From positions 1 through 64,000 of the forward strand of contig NZ_MSIE01000050.1 of the NCBI RefSeq assembly GCF_001921205.1: DNA of 64,000 bases, given 5' to 3'. Positions 47,705 through 56,436 of this stretch are shown here, piece after piece. The first letter of the stretch is position 1. Every line of letters starts with the position of its first letter. The notes below the pieces were generated by a model. That model was not told the DNA's origin, ran no database searches, and saw only the letters and a program-made list of their open reading frames with translations. The position numbers were made by a program, and so were the translations under genes. Source of the stretch: Actinophytocola xanthii. GTDB taxonomy: Bacteria > Actinomycetota > Actinomycetes > Mycobacteriales > Pseudonocardiaceae.

Positions 47705-49809
47705 GCCCTCCCGGAGGCGATGGAGCGTTCGGCCGGCAGCGGGTCCGCCTCGCCGTCGGCCCAGGCGGACCATTGGCTCACCGTGCTCGCACCGCTCGGC
47801 GCACCGGGCACCGCGAGGGTCCCGTCCCCGGGGCGGGCCAGGTCGACGACGAAGCGCACGGCCGCGCCGAAGTCGGGCTCGGCGACCAACAGGCTCTCCG
47901 CGCAGCCGGAGAGCTCGATGCCGAGGAGGTGCGGCGCCACCGAGAGCCTGTTCACCTGGCCCCACCGGACCGGCTCGGCGCTGCCGGTGCGGCGCGTCAG
48001 CAGGGCGCGGGCGGCGACCAGCTGCGCCAGGACGAACTGGCGAGGCCGGGTCCAGGGCGCCGGCACCAGCCCCGCGTCGAGCGCGCCCAGCATCCGGCGC
48101 AGCGGCCGTTCGTGGCCGTGGAAGCAGTAGGTGAACCGGTCGTCGTATCGCACGCAGCGGTCGGTGACCGCGGCGAACATGCGCTCGCGCACCAGGTCGC
48201 GGAACACGACCAGCAACGCGAGACCGACCTCGTCCCGGTGCGCCGTTCCCCGCCACGCCGCGATCTCGGCCGCCAGGGCGGCCACCCGGTCGTCCGCGCG
48301 TCCCGCGCCAAGCTGCCGCAGCGCGAGGTCGCGGTAGAACGTGTAGTAGGAGGCGTCGAGGTCCAGCTGCAGGCGAGCCGACGCCGTGAGGTCCTGCCCT
48401 CGCCCCGCGGCTAGCCCGATCCCGGCGCGGCGAGCGCGGCAGCCGGGGAAGAAGTTCCACGCCAGCCCTGCCTCTCGAGTCTCGGCGTTGCCGTTGTTGC
48501 AGTTGACGATGAAGCCTTCGGGCGAAGCGACGCGACGCGGAAGGTGCTCCGGCGGCAGCAGGAGCCCACCCTCGCCGGTGGTGAAACCGTGCGGGCCCGG
48601 ACCGGAACGGACGGGGTAGCGTCCGGCGGCGGTCCAGAGCACCACACCTCCCGCGTCCGCCACGACGGCGTTGAGAGGCGGCAGGCCACTATGGACGATC
48701 ACGTCCGCGGCCGCGTTGGCGTCCCCGGCGGTGGCGATGCGAGCCAGCGTGAAGTCGAGCGCCCTCGGGTCGGTCAGGGTGGACGAGAAGGCGACCGGTC
48801 GTCCGGCGAGCTCGCCGGTGACCGGGCCCCAGCGGGTCTCGCGAACCGCCAGGACGACGTCGTCTCCCCCGCGCACCCGGATCACCTCCCGGCGCACGCC
48901 GAACTGCTCGACCCCCTCACCCACGCGGTAGCCGCCGCTCGGGACCTCCTCGACCTCCCGCAGCTCGCAGACATCGCCGGGCAACCGGGTGAACCCCCAG
49001 GCCACGCGGCCGTTCGTGCCCATGATGAGCATGGGCAGGCCGGGTACGGTCACACCGGTCAGCTCGGTGCCGGGCAGGACGAGCCGGGCGGCGTAGAGCA
49101 CCGACGGGTCGGTCAGCTCCAGGTGCATGTCGTTGGCCAGCACGACCGAGCCGGCGCGTGCGACAGCCCAGATGTTGCTGCCGACCGGCGGCCCGTCGTG
49201 GACCACGACCCGGGTACTCGGCTCCACCGCTTCGGACAACAGCCCGGCGAGCAGGTCGACCGGCATCGGGGCCGGCGTCGAGTCCGGGGTGGGGTCCGGT
49301 GGCGTCCCGTCGAGCTCGGTGGCGAACTCGTCGGTCGCGTCGAGCAGGAACGTCACCACCTCGGCGGGCAGCGTCCGGCGCATGACCTCGACCATCCGGG
49401 TGTCGGCGCCGTCGGAGACGAGGGCCTGGAACAGGTGCTGCGCCACGGCGACGGTGTCGCGTGGCCGCCAGGGCGACGTGCTGGTACCGGCGAGGTTGAC
49501 ACCGGCGGTGTGGAACTCGAGGAGCCGGCGCTGGTCGGCGGGCAGACCTGCCAGGCAGCGGTCCGCCACACCGGCCAGGTCCAGGGTCCGCTGTCGGATG
49601 TCGCCCTGGACGGCCGCCGGGCCGACCCGTTCGGCCAGTCGGCCGTGGCTGCGGCGACGCAGCAGGTCGAGCTGCGCGCGGCGGTGCGTCGCGCAGACCC
49701 AACCCAACCCGAACGCCGCCGCGTCCAGGGTCGGCGCCTCGATGGATGGCCGTCCGGCCGCGTCGAGGGTGATCTCGACCGGTCCGTCCTCGGTCGCCAG
49801 TACGGTCAT
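47698..49809 (-). CDS. Penicillin-acylase-family Ntn hydrolase, no signal peptide
   Basis: 703 aa. The maturation and nucleophile site is GPPVGSNIWAVA, with Ser211 as the new N-terminus of the beta subunit after self-cleavage. Downstream segments (NDMHLELTDPSVLYAARLVLPG, VPGLPMLIMGTNGRVAWGF, IVNCNNGN) fit the family. Unlike periplasmic or secreted acylases, the N-terminus (MTVLATEDGPVEITLDAAG) shows no signal sequence, so it is probably cytoplasmic. It lies between PCP-C and A genes with overlaps at both ends. A likely job is removal of an N-acyl protecting group or release of an acyl chain from the product or a carrier-bound intermediate. Confidence 0.88.
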   Translation of the reverse strand: MTVLATEDGPVEITLDAAGRPSIEAPTLDAAAFGLGWVCATHRRAQLDLLRRRSHGRLAERVGPAAVQGDIRQRTLDLAGVADRCLAGLPADQRRLLEFHTAGVNLAGTSTSPWRPRDTVAVAQHLFQALVSDGADTRMVEVMRRTLPAEVVTFLLDATDEFATELDGTPPDPTPDSTPAPMPVDLLAGLLSEAVEPSTRVVVHDGPPVGSNIWAVARAGSVVLANDMHLELTDPSVLYAARLVLPGTELTGVTVPGLPMLIMGTNGRVAWGFTRLPGDVCELREVEEVPSGGYRVGEGVEQFGVRREVIRVRGGDDVVLAVRETRWGPVTGELAGRPVAFSSTLTDPRALDFTLARIATAGDANAAADVIVHSGLPPLNAVVADAGGVVLWTAAGRYPVRSGPGPHGFTTGEGGLLLPPEHLPRRVASPEGFIVNCNNGNAETREAGLAWNFFPGCRARRAGIGLAAGRGQDLTASARLQLDLDASYYTFYRDLALRQLGAGRADDRVAALAAEIAAWRGTAHRDEVGLALLVVFRDLVRERMFAAVTDRCVRYDDRFTYCFHGHERPLRRMLGALDAGLVPAPWTRPRQFVLAQLVAARALLTRRTGSAEPVRWGQVNRLSVAPHLLGIELSGCAESLLVAEPDFGAAVRFVVDLARPGDGTLAVPGAPSGASTVSQWSAWADGEADPLPAERSIASGRAW

Positions 49810-51383
49810 GGAAGTGCCACCTCGCTCGGCGCGAAGGGGTGGTCCGCCACGGCGAAGTCCCGCGCGGCGGCGCTGATCGCACCCGCGACGGCCGCCGCAC
49901 CCGGCCGGTGGTCGTCGGCGGCCTCGACACCCACCCGAACGGCTCCGTTCTCCGCCACGTGGAGCGCCACGGTGAGCGAAGCGCCGACGATGGTGTCGAC
50001 CAACGGTTCACCCTCGTCGGAGACCTGCACGAGAGTCGGGGACGCCCCCGGCTCCGAGCGGTACGGTTGTTCGAGCGTCGTCACCACGTCCACCAGGTCG
50101 CCCGGCTCGAACCCCAGTTCCGCGCACGGACCGTCCAGCATGGCGCCGAGCGGCGCCGCCGCCCAGCGGCGGGCCGCGACCAGTTCCGACCGCACAGCGC
50201 GGACCAACTCACGCGGGGTGGACGCGCCCGCGACATCCGCGACGAGCAACGTGCTGGTGCCGAAAGGGCCGATCGTGCGCTCCAGGCCGGCCAGCGTCCG
50301 GTTGTCCACCAACGTTCCGAGGCCGATCCTCGCCCTGCCGGTCACCCTGGACAGCCCGTGGGCGACGACCGACGAGAACGCCACGAAGTCGGTGACACCG
50401 TCGGCTCTCGTCCAGCGCCGCAGGCGAGCCGTCGTCTCCGGCGCCAGGGTGAGGACCTCGCGCCGACAGCGGGTGGCACGCCCTGCCGGCCCACCCGGTG
50501 CGCGGTCCCGGGTGAGGTCGCCGACCACTCGCCGCCAGTGCTGGCGGGACCGTGCGACCAGGTCGTCCAGGTGGGCCCGCTGCCACCGCGCGTAGTCGAG
50601 ATAGCTCGGTCCTTTCTCGGGCGGGACGGGATCGATCCCGTCCCGCAGCTCCCGGCACGCGGTCGAGAGGTCGTCCAGCAGCACGGCCTGGGACACGCCG
50701 TCCACCGACAGGTGGTGCAGGTGCAACACGAGCAGGTCCCGCTGTTCGGAGCGGAACAGTTGGGCGCGCACGAGGTTTCCACTCGTCAGGTCGTGCGGAC
50801 GAAGGTGCCGGCGTCGCACGGCCGTGCGGACCGCCGCGGGGGACGATGCCCCTTCGACCACCTCGAAGACCACCTCGGACAGGGCGAGCGGCGGGCCGAC
50901 CACCTGCTGGCCGTCATCGGAGAAGCGCAGGCGAAGCCCGGGGTGCCGGTTGACCACCCGGTGCAGGGCACGCCGTAGGAGCTCCGGCTCGACGCGAGGC
51001 GTGACCTCGACCGCAACGACGACGTTGTGCACGGGTGAGGGCCCCAGCACCGCCTCCACCCGGAGCAGCTCCTCCTGTTGGGCGGACACAGGCCCGGTCT
51101 GCCGGTCGGTGGCGACCGGACCGGACCGGTCGGTCGCGCCGGCCAGGCAGACCCGAACCTGGTCGACGAAGTCGCCGAAGACGGGATGTTCGAAGATCAG
51201 GCCGACGGGCAGGCCGGAGCCCAACTCCCTGCGCAGTCGGGACATCAGCCTGCTCGCCAGCATCGAATGGCCGCCCAGGGCGAAGAAGTCGTCCCGACCG
51301 GTCACCGTGGACGCGCGAAGCAGCTCCTGCCACGCACGCCGGACGGTCGCGGCCAGGTCGGGTGGCGGTGGGCCGGCGGTCAA
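49806..51383 (-). CDS. NRPS PCP-C didomain protein
   Basis: 525 aa. PCP at residues ~5-80 (DDFFALGGHSMLASRLM, Ser ~40), then a condensation domain starting VSAQQEELLRVEAVLG with intact LHHLSVDGVS and a C-terminal DFVAFSSVVAHGLSRVTGR segment. No adenylation domain. TTG 51383 is chosen because it gives a TTGA overlap with the thioesterase stop and GGAG lies 8 bases upstream; no ATG or GTG precedes the PCP helix in frame. ATGA overlap with the acylase gene. Confidence 0.88.
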   Translation of the reverse strand: MTAGPPPPDLAATVRRAWQELLRASTVTGRDDFFALGGHSMLASRLMSRLRRELGSGLPVGLIFEHPVFGDFVDQVRVCLAGATDRSGPVATDRQTGPVSAQQEELLRVEAVLGPSPVHNVVVAVEVTPRVEPELLRRALHRVVNRHPGLRLRFSDDGQQVVGPPLALSEVVFEVVEGASSPAAVRTAVRRRHLRPHDLTSGNLVRAQLFRSEQRDLLVLHLHHLSVDGVSQAVLLDDLSTACRELRDGIDPVPPEKGPSYLDYARWQRAHLDDLVARSRQHWRRVVGDLTRDRAPGGPAGRATRCRREVLTLAPETTARLRRWTRADGVTDFVAFSSVVAHGLSRVTGRARIGLGTLVDNRTLAGLERTIGPFGTSTLLVADVAGASTPRELVRAVRSELVAARRWAAAPLGAMLDGPCAELGFEPGDLVDVVTTLEQPYRSEPGASPTLVQVSDEGEPLVDTIVGASLTVALHVAENGAVRVGVEAADDHRPGAAAVAGAISAAARDFAVADHPFAPSEVALP

Positions 51384-52120
51384 CGCGACCGCTCCGCGAC
51401 CGGACCCGCGACGGCCAGGGCGCTTCGCACCGCGTCCAGCACCGCCGCGCGGTTGTGTTCGACAAACATGTGCCCTCCGTCCACCTGGAACTCCCGGATC
51501 GGCTGGTCGGTCTCGGCGGCCCAGCCCGCCATCGTCTCGGGAGCCGCGTCGTCGTCCTCCCGGCCGGCGATCGTCGCGATGGGTACCGGCAACGGCGGAG
51601 CCGGGCGGTACCGGTAGGTCTCGCCGAGCGCGGCGTCCGCACGCAGAACCGGTAGCAGGATCGACAGCAGCTCGTCGTTGTCGAGCACGTCGGGCGGCGT
51701 CGCACCCATGGCTCGTACCCACGTGAGGAACTCGTCGTCGGGAAGCGTGTGGACCCCGTTCGCCGGGCGCGGCAGGCTCGGCGGCTCGCACGCCGCGACC
51801 ACCAGAAGCCTCGGTGCCCGGCCCGCCGCCACGAGCCGCCGGGTGAGCTCGAACGCCAGCAACCCGCCAAGGCTGTGGCCGAACAGCGCGAGGGGTGTTC
51901 GGGGGTCATCGACCAGCTCCTCGGCCAGGTCGTCGGCGAGCTGGTGCAGGTTCTCGGGCAGCGGCAGGTGCCACCGGTCGGCGCGGCCAGGCAGGCTGAT
52001 CGCCTGGACGGTGGCCAGGCCGCCCAGCTCCTCCTGCCACCCTCTAAACGTGGTCGCCGATCCGCCCGCGTACGGCAGGCACACCAGGTGTGTCGGGCGA
52101 GGTCGCACGGTGGAGCTCAT
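51380..52120 (-). CDS. Type II thioesterase (Ser)
   Basis: 246 aa, the normal size for editing thioesterases. GHSLGG carries the nucleophile Ser83; the Asp is in the IATIAGREDDDA region and the His in VDGGHMFVEH. It hydrolyses misprimed or stalled acyl groups from carrier domains. ATG 52120 is preceded by AGGAGG. It sits between the free C domain and PCP-C genes. Confidence 0.92.
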   Translation of the reverse strand: MSSTVRPRPTHLVCLPYAGGSATTFRGWQEELGGLATVQAISLPGRADRWHLPLPENLHQLADDLAEELVDDPRTPLALFGHSLGGLLAFELTRRLVAAGRAPRLLVVAACEPPSLPRPANGVHTLPDDEFLTWVRAMGATPPDVLDNDELLSILLPVLRADAALGETYRYRPAPPLPVPIATIAGREDDDAAPETMAGWAAETDQPIREFQVDGGHMFVEHNRAAVLDAVRSALAVAGPVAERSR

Positions 52121-52127
52121 CTCCTCC

Positions 52128-53462
52128 TCAGGCGGCGAGCACGGTGGTGGTCTCGACCACGAGCGCGGTCAGTTCCGCGACCAGCTCGTCGAGGCCCCCG
52201 CCCGACCAGCGGGCGCTCGGGTACAGCAGGGTCGCGGCCTGGTCGGGCTGGCTGGGCACGCTGAGCGTGAGGTCGTGCCGCAGGCGCACCTGGGTGCGCG
52301 GCGTCGGCGTGACCCGCAACTTCCCGAACCGCACCTGCCCGGTCGGCGCGTTCATCTCCTCGATGCCCACGTTGGTCAACGGATCGTCGCCGGCGGGTCC
52401 CCAGCCGGCCGCCCGGACCACCTCGCGGTACGGGACCTCGGTGTGGCGCAACGCCGTTCCCACCGCCGCCGTCCCGGTCGCCACGACCGCGCGGACGGCG
52501 GAACCGGCGACCGCGGGGACCACGATCGGGACCACGGAGATCAGGCACCCGAGCAGTGCGGCGCTGCCGCCCGACCGGTCGGCCACGGGAGCGGACAGCA
52601 CCACGGCGCCCTGCCCGCTCACCCGCCCCAACGCCAACGCGAACAACCCCGTCAAGCCCATGAACCTGGTCGTTCCGAACCGCCGGCAGGCCGCATCGAA
52701 AGCGACCCAGCCGCCAGGACCCACCGGAATCGGGAGCTCGGCGGCAACGCGGTCCGGGTGGGTCGGGTCCAGGCCGGGTACCCGCAGCCGGTACGGCACG
52801 TCGCTCAGCCGCGAGGCCACCTCGCTCGCCCGGCCGGCCGCGACCGCCTCGCGCTCGCGGCGCACCCGCGCGGCGAGCCACGCCGGGTAGCCGGGCTCGC
52901 CGGGCGGAGGCTCGCTCCCCTCGGCGAGCAGCGGGTACCCACGCGCCAGGGCTCGCAGCAGGACACCGTGCGACCACCCATCGGTGATCAGGTGGTGCAG
53001 CACGACGACGAGGACGTGGTCGGTCTCGGACAGGCGCACCAAACGGGCTCGCCACAGCGGGCCGGTCGCCAGCTCGAACGGCTCCACGGCCGCCACCGCC
53101 ACCAACCTGTCGACCCGCGCCCGGCGGTGCTCCTCGGGCACCCCGGAGAGGTCGACGTACCGCCAGTCGACCGCGTCCACGTCGAAGAACTGCCGTGGTT
53201 CGCGGTCGGTGTCCACCACCCGGGCGCGGAGGGCGTCGTTGCCGGCCTGGAGGTGGGCGAACACCAGCGCCAGCAGGTCGGGGTCCAGTGGTCCCTCGAT
53301 GCGCAGAACGACGGTCTCGTGGTAGCCGGAGGTTCCCGGGTCGAGCTGCTCGGCCAACCAGATCCCCTGCTGCGTGGCGGTCAGCGGCGACCCGGCCGGT
53401 CCCCGGGCCCGGAGAGCGACGAGTAGCCGCTGCCGATCCGGGCTGAGCCCGTCGTGGTTCAC
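52128..53462 (-). CDS. Stand-alone NRPS condensation domain
   Basis: 444 aa. A single C domain: LTATQQGIWLAEQLDPG (C1), LHHLITDGWSHGVL (C3, catalytic HHxxxDG intact), RFGTTRFMGLTGLFALALGRVSGQ (C4) and TEVPYREVV (C7-like). No carrier or adenylation domain is attached, so it must dock with separate PCPs. GTG 53462 starts 7 bp after the C-PCP stop. Compact length and separate coding are typical of dissociated NRPS lines. Confidence 0.9.
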   Translation of the reverse strand: MNHDGLSPDRQRLLVALRARGPAGSPLTATQQGIWLAEQLDPGTSGYHETVVLRIEGPLDPDLLALVFAHLQAGNDALRARVVDTDREPRQFFDVDAVDWRYVDLSGVPEEHRRARVDRLVAVAAVEPFELATGPLWRARLVRLSETDHVLVVVLHHLITDGWSHGVLLRALARGYPLLAEGSEPPPGEPGYPAWLAARVRREREAVAAGRASEVASRLSDVPYRLRVPGLDPTHPDRVAAELPIPVGPGGWVAFDAACRRFGTTRFMGLTGLFALALGRVSGQGAVVLSAPVADRSGGSAALLGCLISVVPIVVPAVAGSAVRAVVATGTAAVGTALRHTEVPYREVVRAAGWGPAGDDPLTNVGIEEMNAPTGQVRFGKLRVTPTPRTQVRLRHDLTLSVPSQPDQAATLLYPSARWSGGGLDELVAELTALVVETTTVLAA

Positions 53463-53469
53463 GGCGTGC

Positions 53470-55131
53470 TCACACCCTGGCCGGTGGCCGCACGGCAAGG
53501 ACCTCGAGGACACCGTTGACGGACCCGGCGTCGAACAGGTCGACGAGGGCGACGGTGATGCCCAGTGACTCGCGCATCCGCAGCACCAACCGCGCTCCGG
53601 CCAGCGAACCCCCACCGATCTCGAAGAAGTTGGCGTCCGGGTCGACCTCGGTCAGCTCGAGCATCTCGGCCCAGATCGCGCACATCCGGTCCCGCAGCTC
53701 GGCTGCCGGTCCGGACGCCCAGGTAGCCGCGGCGGCCCGGTCGTCGCCGGGTGCGGGTCCCGCCTGGCCGGCACCAGCCGTCGGCACCGGCGCGGTGGAC
53801 CTGGTGGCGACCTCGACCGTGCCGACCGGCGTGCCGGGTCGCGCCATCACCTGTTCGAGGACGCCGAGGTAGCCGTCGACCATCCACTCCATCGTCGAGC
53901 GGTGGAACAGCTCGGTGGCGTAGCGCACCACCAGGTTCGCGCCGCTGTCGTCGGTCACGACGTCGACGACGAGGTCGAACTCGGCGAACACCCCGTCGTC
54001 GTCGACCATCTCGGCGAAGCGGTCGACCACCTCCAGGCCGGGCAGGCGAAGCGGCTCGCCTCCCGGTACGACCTGGAACGTCACCTGGAACAAGGGATGG
54101 CGGCTCATGTCCCGCACCGGGTTGAGGCGCTGGACGACCTGGTGGAGCGGTGCCTGTTGGTGCGCGAGCCCGTCGGACACCAGGACGGCCACCCGCCGCA
54201 CGAGGTCGTGGAACAGCTCGGTGCGACGGCAGTCGACCCGATGCACCACGGTGTTCACGAAGTGTCCCGCCAGCCCGGCCAGCTCCGGCTCGTCACGGCC
54301 GGAGACCGGGGTACCGACGACGACCTCGTCCTGCCCGGCCCAGCGCGCCATGAGCACGTCGAACGCCGCGAGGAGCACGACGAACGGGGTGGTGTCCAGG
54401 GAGCGGGCGAACCGGGCGACTGTCTCGAACAGGGCGGGTTCGACCCGTCGCTCGCACACCGCGACCGCGAACCGGCGGGTCGCGGGGCGCTCGCCGTCCG
54501 TCGGCAGGGCGAGCACCGGGAGGTCGGCGAGCTGTTCGGTCCAGTACGCCAGGTCCTCGGAAAGGAAGGGCTCGACCTCCAGCCGCTGCCAGCGCGCGTA
54601 GTCACCGTACTGGACCGGCAGGTCCGGCAGGTCCGGATCCCTGTGCTCGAGCGCCGCGCCGTAGTGCTCGGAGATCTCCGTGCGCAGTACCGCGTGGGAC
54701 CACTCGTCGGAGAAGGCGTGGTGGGTGACCAGGACCAGGATGTGCTCGGCCGAGCCGAGGCAGAACAGTTCGCCGGTCAGCTGCGGTGCCCTGGCCAGGT
54801 CGAACGGCTCGTCGAGACACCGCCGAACACGGCGCCGGACCTCCGCTCGCGCCGCGTCCGCCGGCAGCGCGGACAGGTCGGTCCTCGCCAGCTCGAACCG
54901 TACGTCCTCGCGAACCCGCTGGTACTGGCCCTCGGCGCTGGTCACCAGCTCGGTCCGCAGCACCTGGTGCCGGTCGACGAGCCGAGCGATCGCCTGCTCG
55001 AGGGCTGGCACGTCCAGCTCGCCGCCGATCGACCAGCAGAACGGCAGGGTGTAGGCGGACAGCCCGGGCACCAACGCCTCGGCCAGCCACAGCGACTCCT
55101 GGCCGAACGACAACGGGGTACGCGTGGTCAA
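53470..55131 (-). CDS. NRPS C-PCP didomain protein
   Basis: 553 aa. Condensation domain with LSFGQESLWLAEALVPG (C1), THHAFSDEWSHAV (C3), TTPFVVLLAAFDVLMARWAGQDEVVVGTPVSGR (C4/C5) and HQQAPLHQVV (C7). In C3 the HHxxxDG glycine is Glu; both His and the Asp are kept. A proline/alanine linker leads to a PCP (NFFEIGGGSLAGARLV, Ser ~510). TTG 55131 is preferred: GGGAGGAAG lies 4 bases upstream and the domain starts right after. ATG 55146 and GTG 55164 have no ribosome site. First gene of the NRPS operon ending in mbtH. Confidence 0.88.
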   Translation of the reverse strand: MTTRTPLSFGQESLWLAEALVPGLSAYTLPFCWSIGGELDVPALEQAIARLVDRHQVLRTELVTSAEGQYQRVREDVRFELARTDLSALPADAARAEVRRRVRRCLDEPFDLARAPQLTGELFCLGSAEHILVLVTHHAFSDEWSHAVLRTEISEHYGAALEHRDPDLPDLPVQYGDYARWQRLEVEPFLSEDLAYWTEQLADLPVLALPTDGERPATRRFAVAVCERRVEPALFETVARFARSLDTTPFVVLLAAFDVLMARWAGQDEVVVGTPVSGRDEPELAGLAGHFVNTVVHRVDCRRTELFHDLVRRVAVLVSDGLAHQQAPLHQVVQRLNPVRDMSRHPLFQVTFQVVPGGEPLRLPGLEVVDRFAEMVDDDGVFAEFDLVVDVVTDDSGANLVVRYATELFHRSTMEWMVDGYLGVLEQVMARPGTPVGTVEVATRSTAPVPTAGAGQAGPAPGDDRAAAATWASGPAAELRDRMCAIWAEMLELTEVDPDANFFEIGGGSLAGARLVLRMRESLGITVALVDLFDAGSVNGVLEVLAVRPPARV

Positions 55132-55221
55132 CGAGCTTCCTCCCATATCGCGACGGAAGTGCACCGAACGTATCCGGACACGGTTCAGACCCGGTTATGT
55201 GTCCCAAATGGACGTTCGTGG
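55132..55221 (-). promoter_or_regulatory. Upstream region of the NRPS operon with inverted repeat
   Basis: The only sizeable gap on this strand between 45.9 and 64 kb, apart from a 31-bp gap before the second thioesterase. Inverted repeat GGACAC (55176-55181) / GTGTCC (55199-55204) with a 17-bp spacer lies about 45-75 bp before the TTG start and could be an operator. A promoter here is likely, though no clean -10 is visible. Confidence 0.4.
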
Positions 55222-56436
55222 TCACCCTGACCCGACTCGAACGGTCACTGGAAGGCTGGTGTGACCGAGCATGAAGTTGGATCGGAGCCGAGTGGCCTCC
55301 CCCGCCATCGCGAACCGCAGGCCTCTGGTCAGGATCTCCTGCAACAGCAAGGAGATCTCCAGCTTGGCTGCCGCCATCCCGATACACCGGTGGCCACCCA
55401 CGCCGAACGCGAGGTGGCGGTTCGGTGACCGGGTGAGATCGAACGAGTTTGCCGCCGGGAACTGCGCCTCGTCCCGGTTCGCCGACGCGTTCCAGAGGGT
55501 CACCGCGTCCCCCGCGGCGATCCGCACTCCGCCGAGCTCGACCGCCCGGGTCGCCGTCCGTTGCACGTAGGCGTTGGTCGACGTCCAGCGGAAGATCTCC
55601 TCGAGCGCGGACGGCAGGATGGAGGGGTCGGCGTGCAGCCGTTCGAACTGGTCCGGGTGGTCGATGAACGCGTGCACGGCGGCGGTCGCCGTGAACGGGG
55701 TCGTCTCGTTGCCGCCAACCGCGACGTTGAGGCAGTTGTAGAGGATCTCGGCCCGGCTCATGCGCCTGCCGTTGACCTCGGCCGTGAGCAGGATGCTCAC
55801 CAGGTCCTCGCCCGGCGAACGCTGCCGGAGGCGGACCAGTTCGGCCATCAGGTCCAGGATCTCCACCTGAGTGGCGGCCAGGACCTCACGCCGCGTCGCG
55901 GCGTGGTAGGCGGGATCCTGGAACCCGATCATCCGCCTCGTGAGGCCGAGCAGGTGCAGTGCGTCCGACCGGTCCAGGCCGAACATCACCGCGAGCAGCC
56001 CCGCCGGCAGCTCCGGCGCGACGTCCTCGGCGAAGTCACCGCCCCCGGACCCGACGAACCGGTCGAGCGCCTCACCCAGGTAGGCCGAGACGACCGGCCC
56101 GACCCGGTCGAGCACCTCCGGGACGAACGCCCGGTGCACCTGCCTGCGCAGCAGCCGGTGGCGCGGGTCGTCGGAGGCGATCAGCATGCGACCGGAGGCG
56201 GTGTCCGACTCGTTGCGGAAGGAGCCGCCGAGGACCGTGCCCTGCCGGGAGGAGAACGTCGCCGGGTCGGCGTAGGCGTCGTGGACGTCGCGGTAGCGGG
56301 TCAACGCCCAGAAACCACCGTCCTCGGTCGGGTTCCAGTACACCGGCGCCTCCCGGCGCAGCACCTGCCACGCCGCGTGCGGGTCGCCGTCGGTGAACAG
56401 CCGGAGGTCGTTGAGGTTGATCAGGGCGGCCGTCAT
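55222..56436 (-). CDS. Cytochrome P450 paired with A-PCP
   Basis: 404 aa. I-helix VAVGGNETTPF, ExxR EEIFR and heme loop FGVGGHRCIG with Cys351. The GGNETT form of the I-helix is common in P450s that beta-hydroxylate amino acids bound to a carrier protein, and the gene directly follows an A-PCP didomain gene with ATGA overlap, the usual arrangement for making a beta-hydroxy amino acid. The substrate amino acid is not known. Confidence 0.9.
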   Translation of the reverse strand: MTAALINLNDLRLFTDGDPHAAWQVLRREAPVYWNPTEDGGFWALTRYRDVHDAYADPATFSSRQGTVLGGSFRNESDTASGRMLIASDDPRHRLLRRQVHRAFVPEVLDRVGPVVSAYLGEALDRFVGSGGGDFAEDVAPELPAGLLAVMFGLDRSDALHLLGLTRRMIGFQDPAYHAATRREVLAATQVEILDLMAELVRLRQRSPGEDLVSILLTAEVNGRRMSRAEILYNCLNVAVGGNETTPFTATAAVHAFIDHPDQFERLHADPSILPSALEEIFRWTSTNAYVQRTATRAVELGGVRIAAGDAVTLWNASANRDEAQFPAANSFDLTRSPNRHLAFGVGGHRCIGMAAAKLEISLLLQEILTRGLRFAMAGEATRLRSNFMLGHTSLPVTVRVGSG

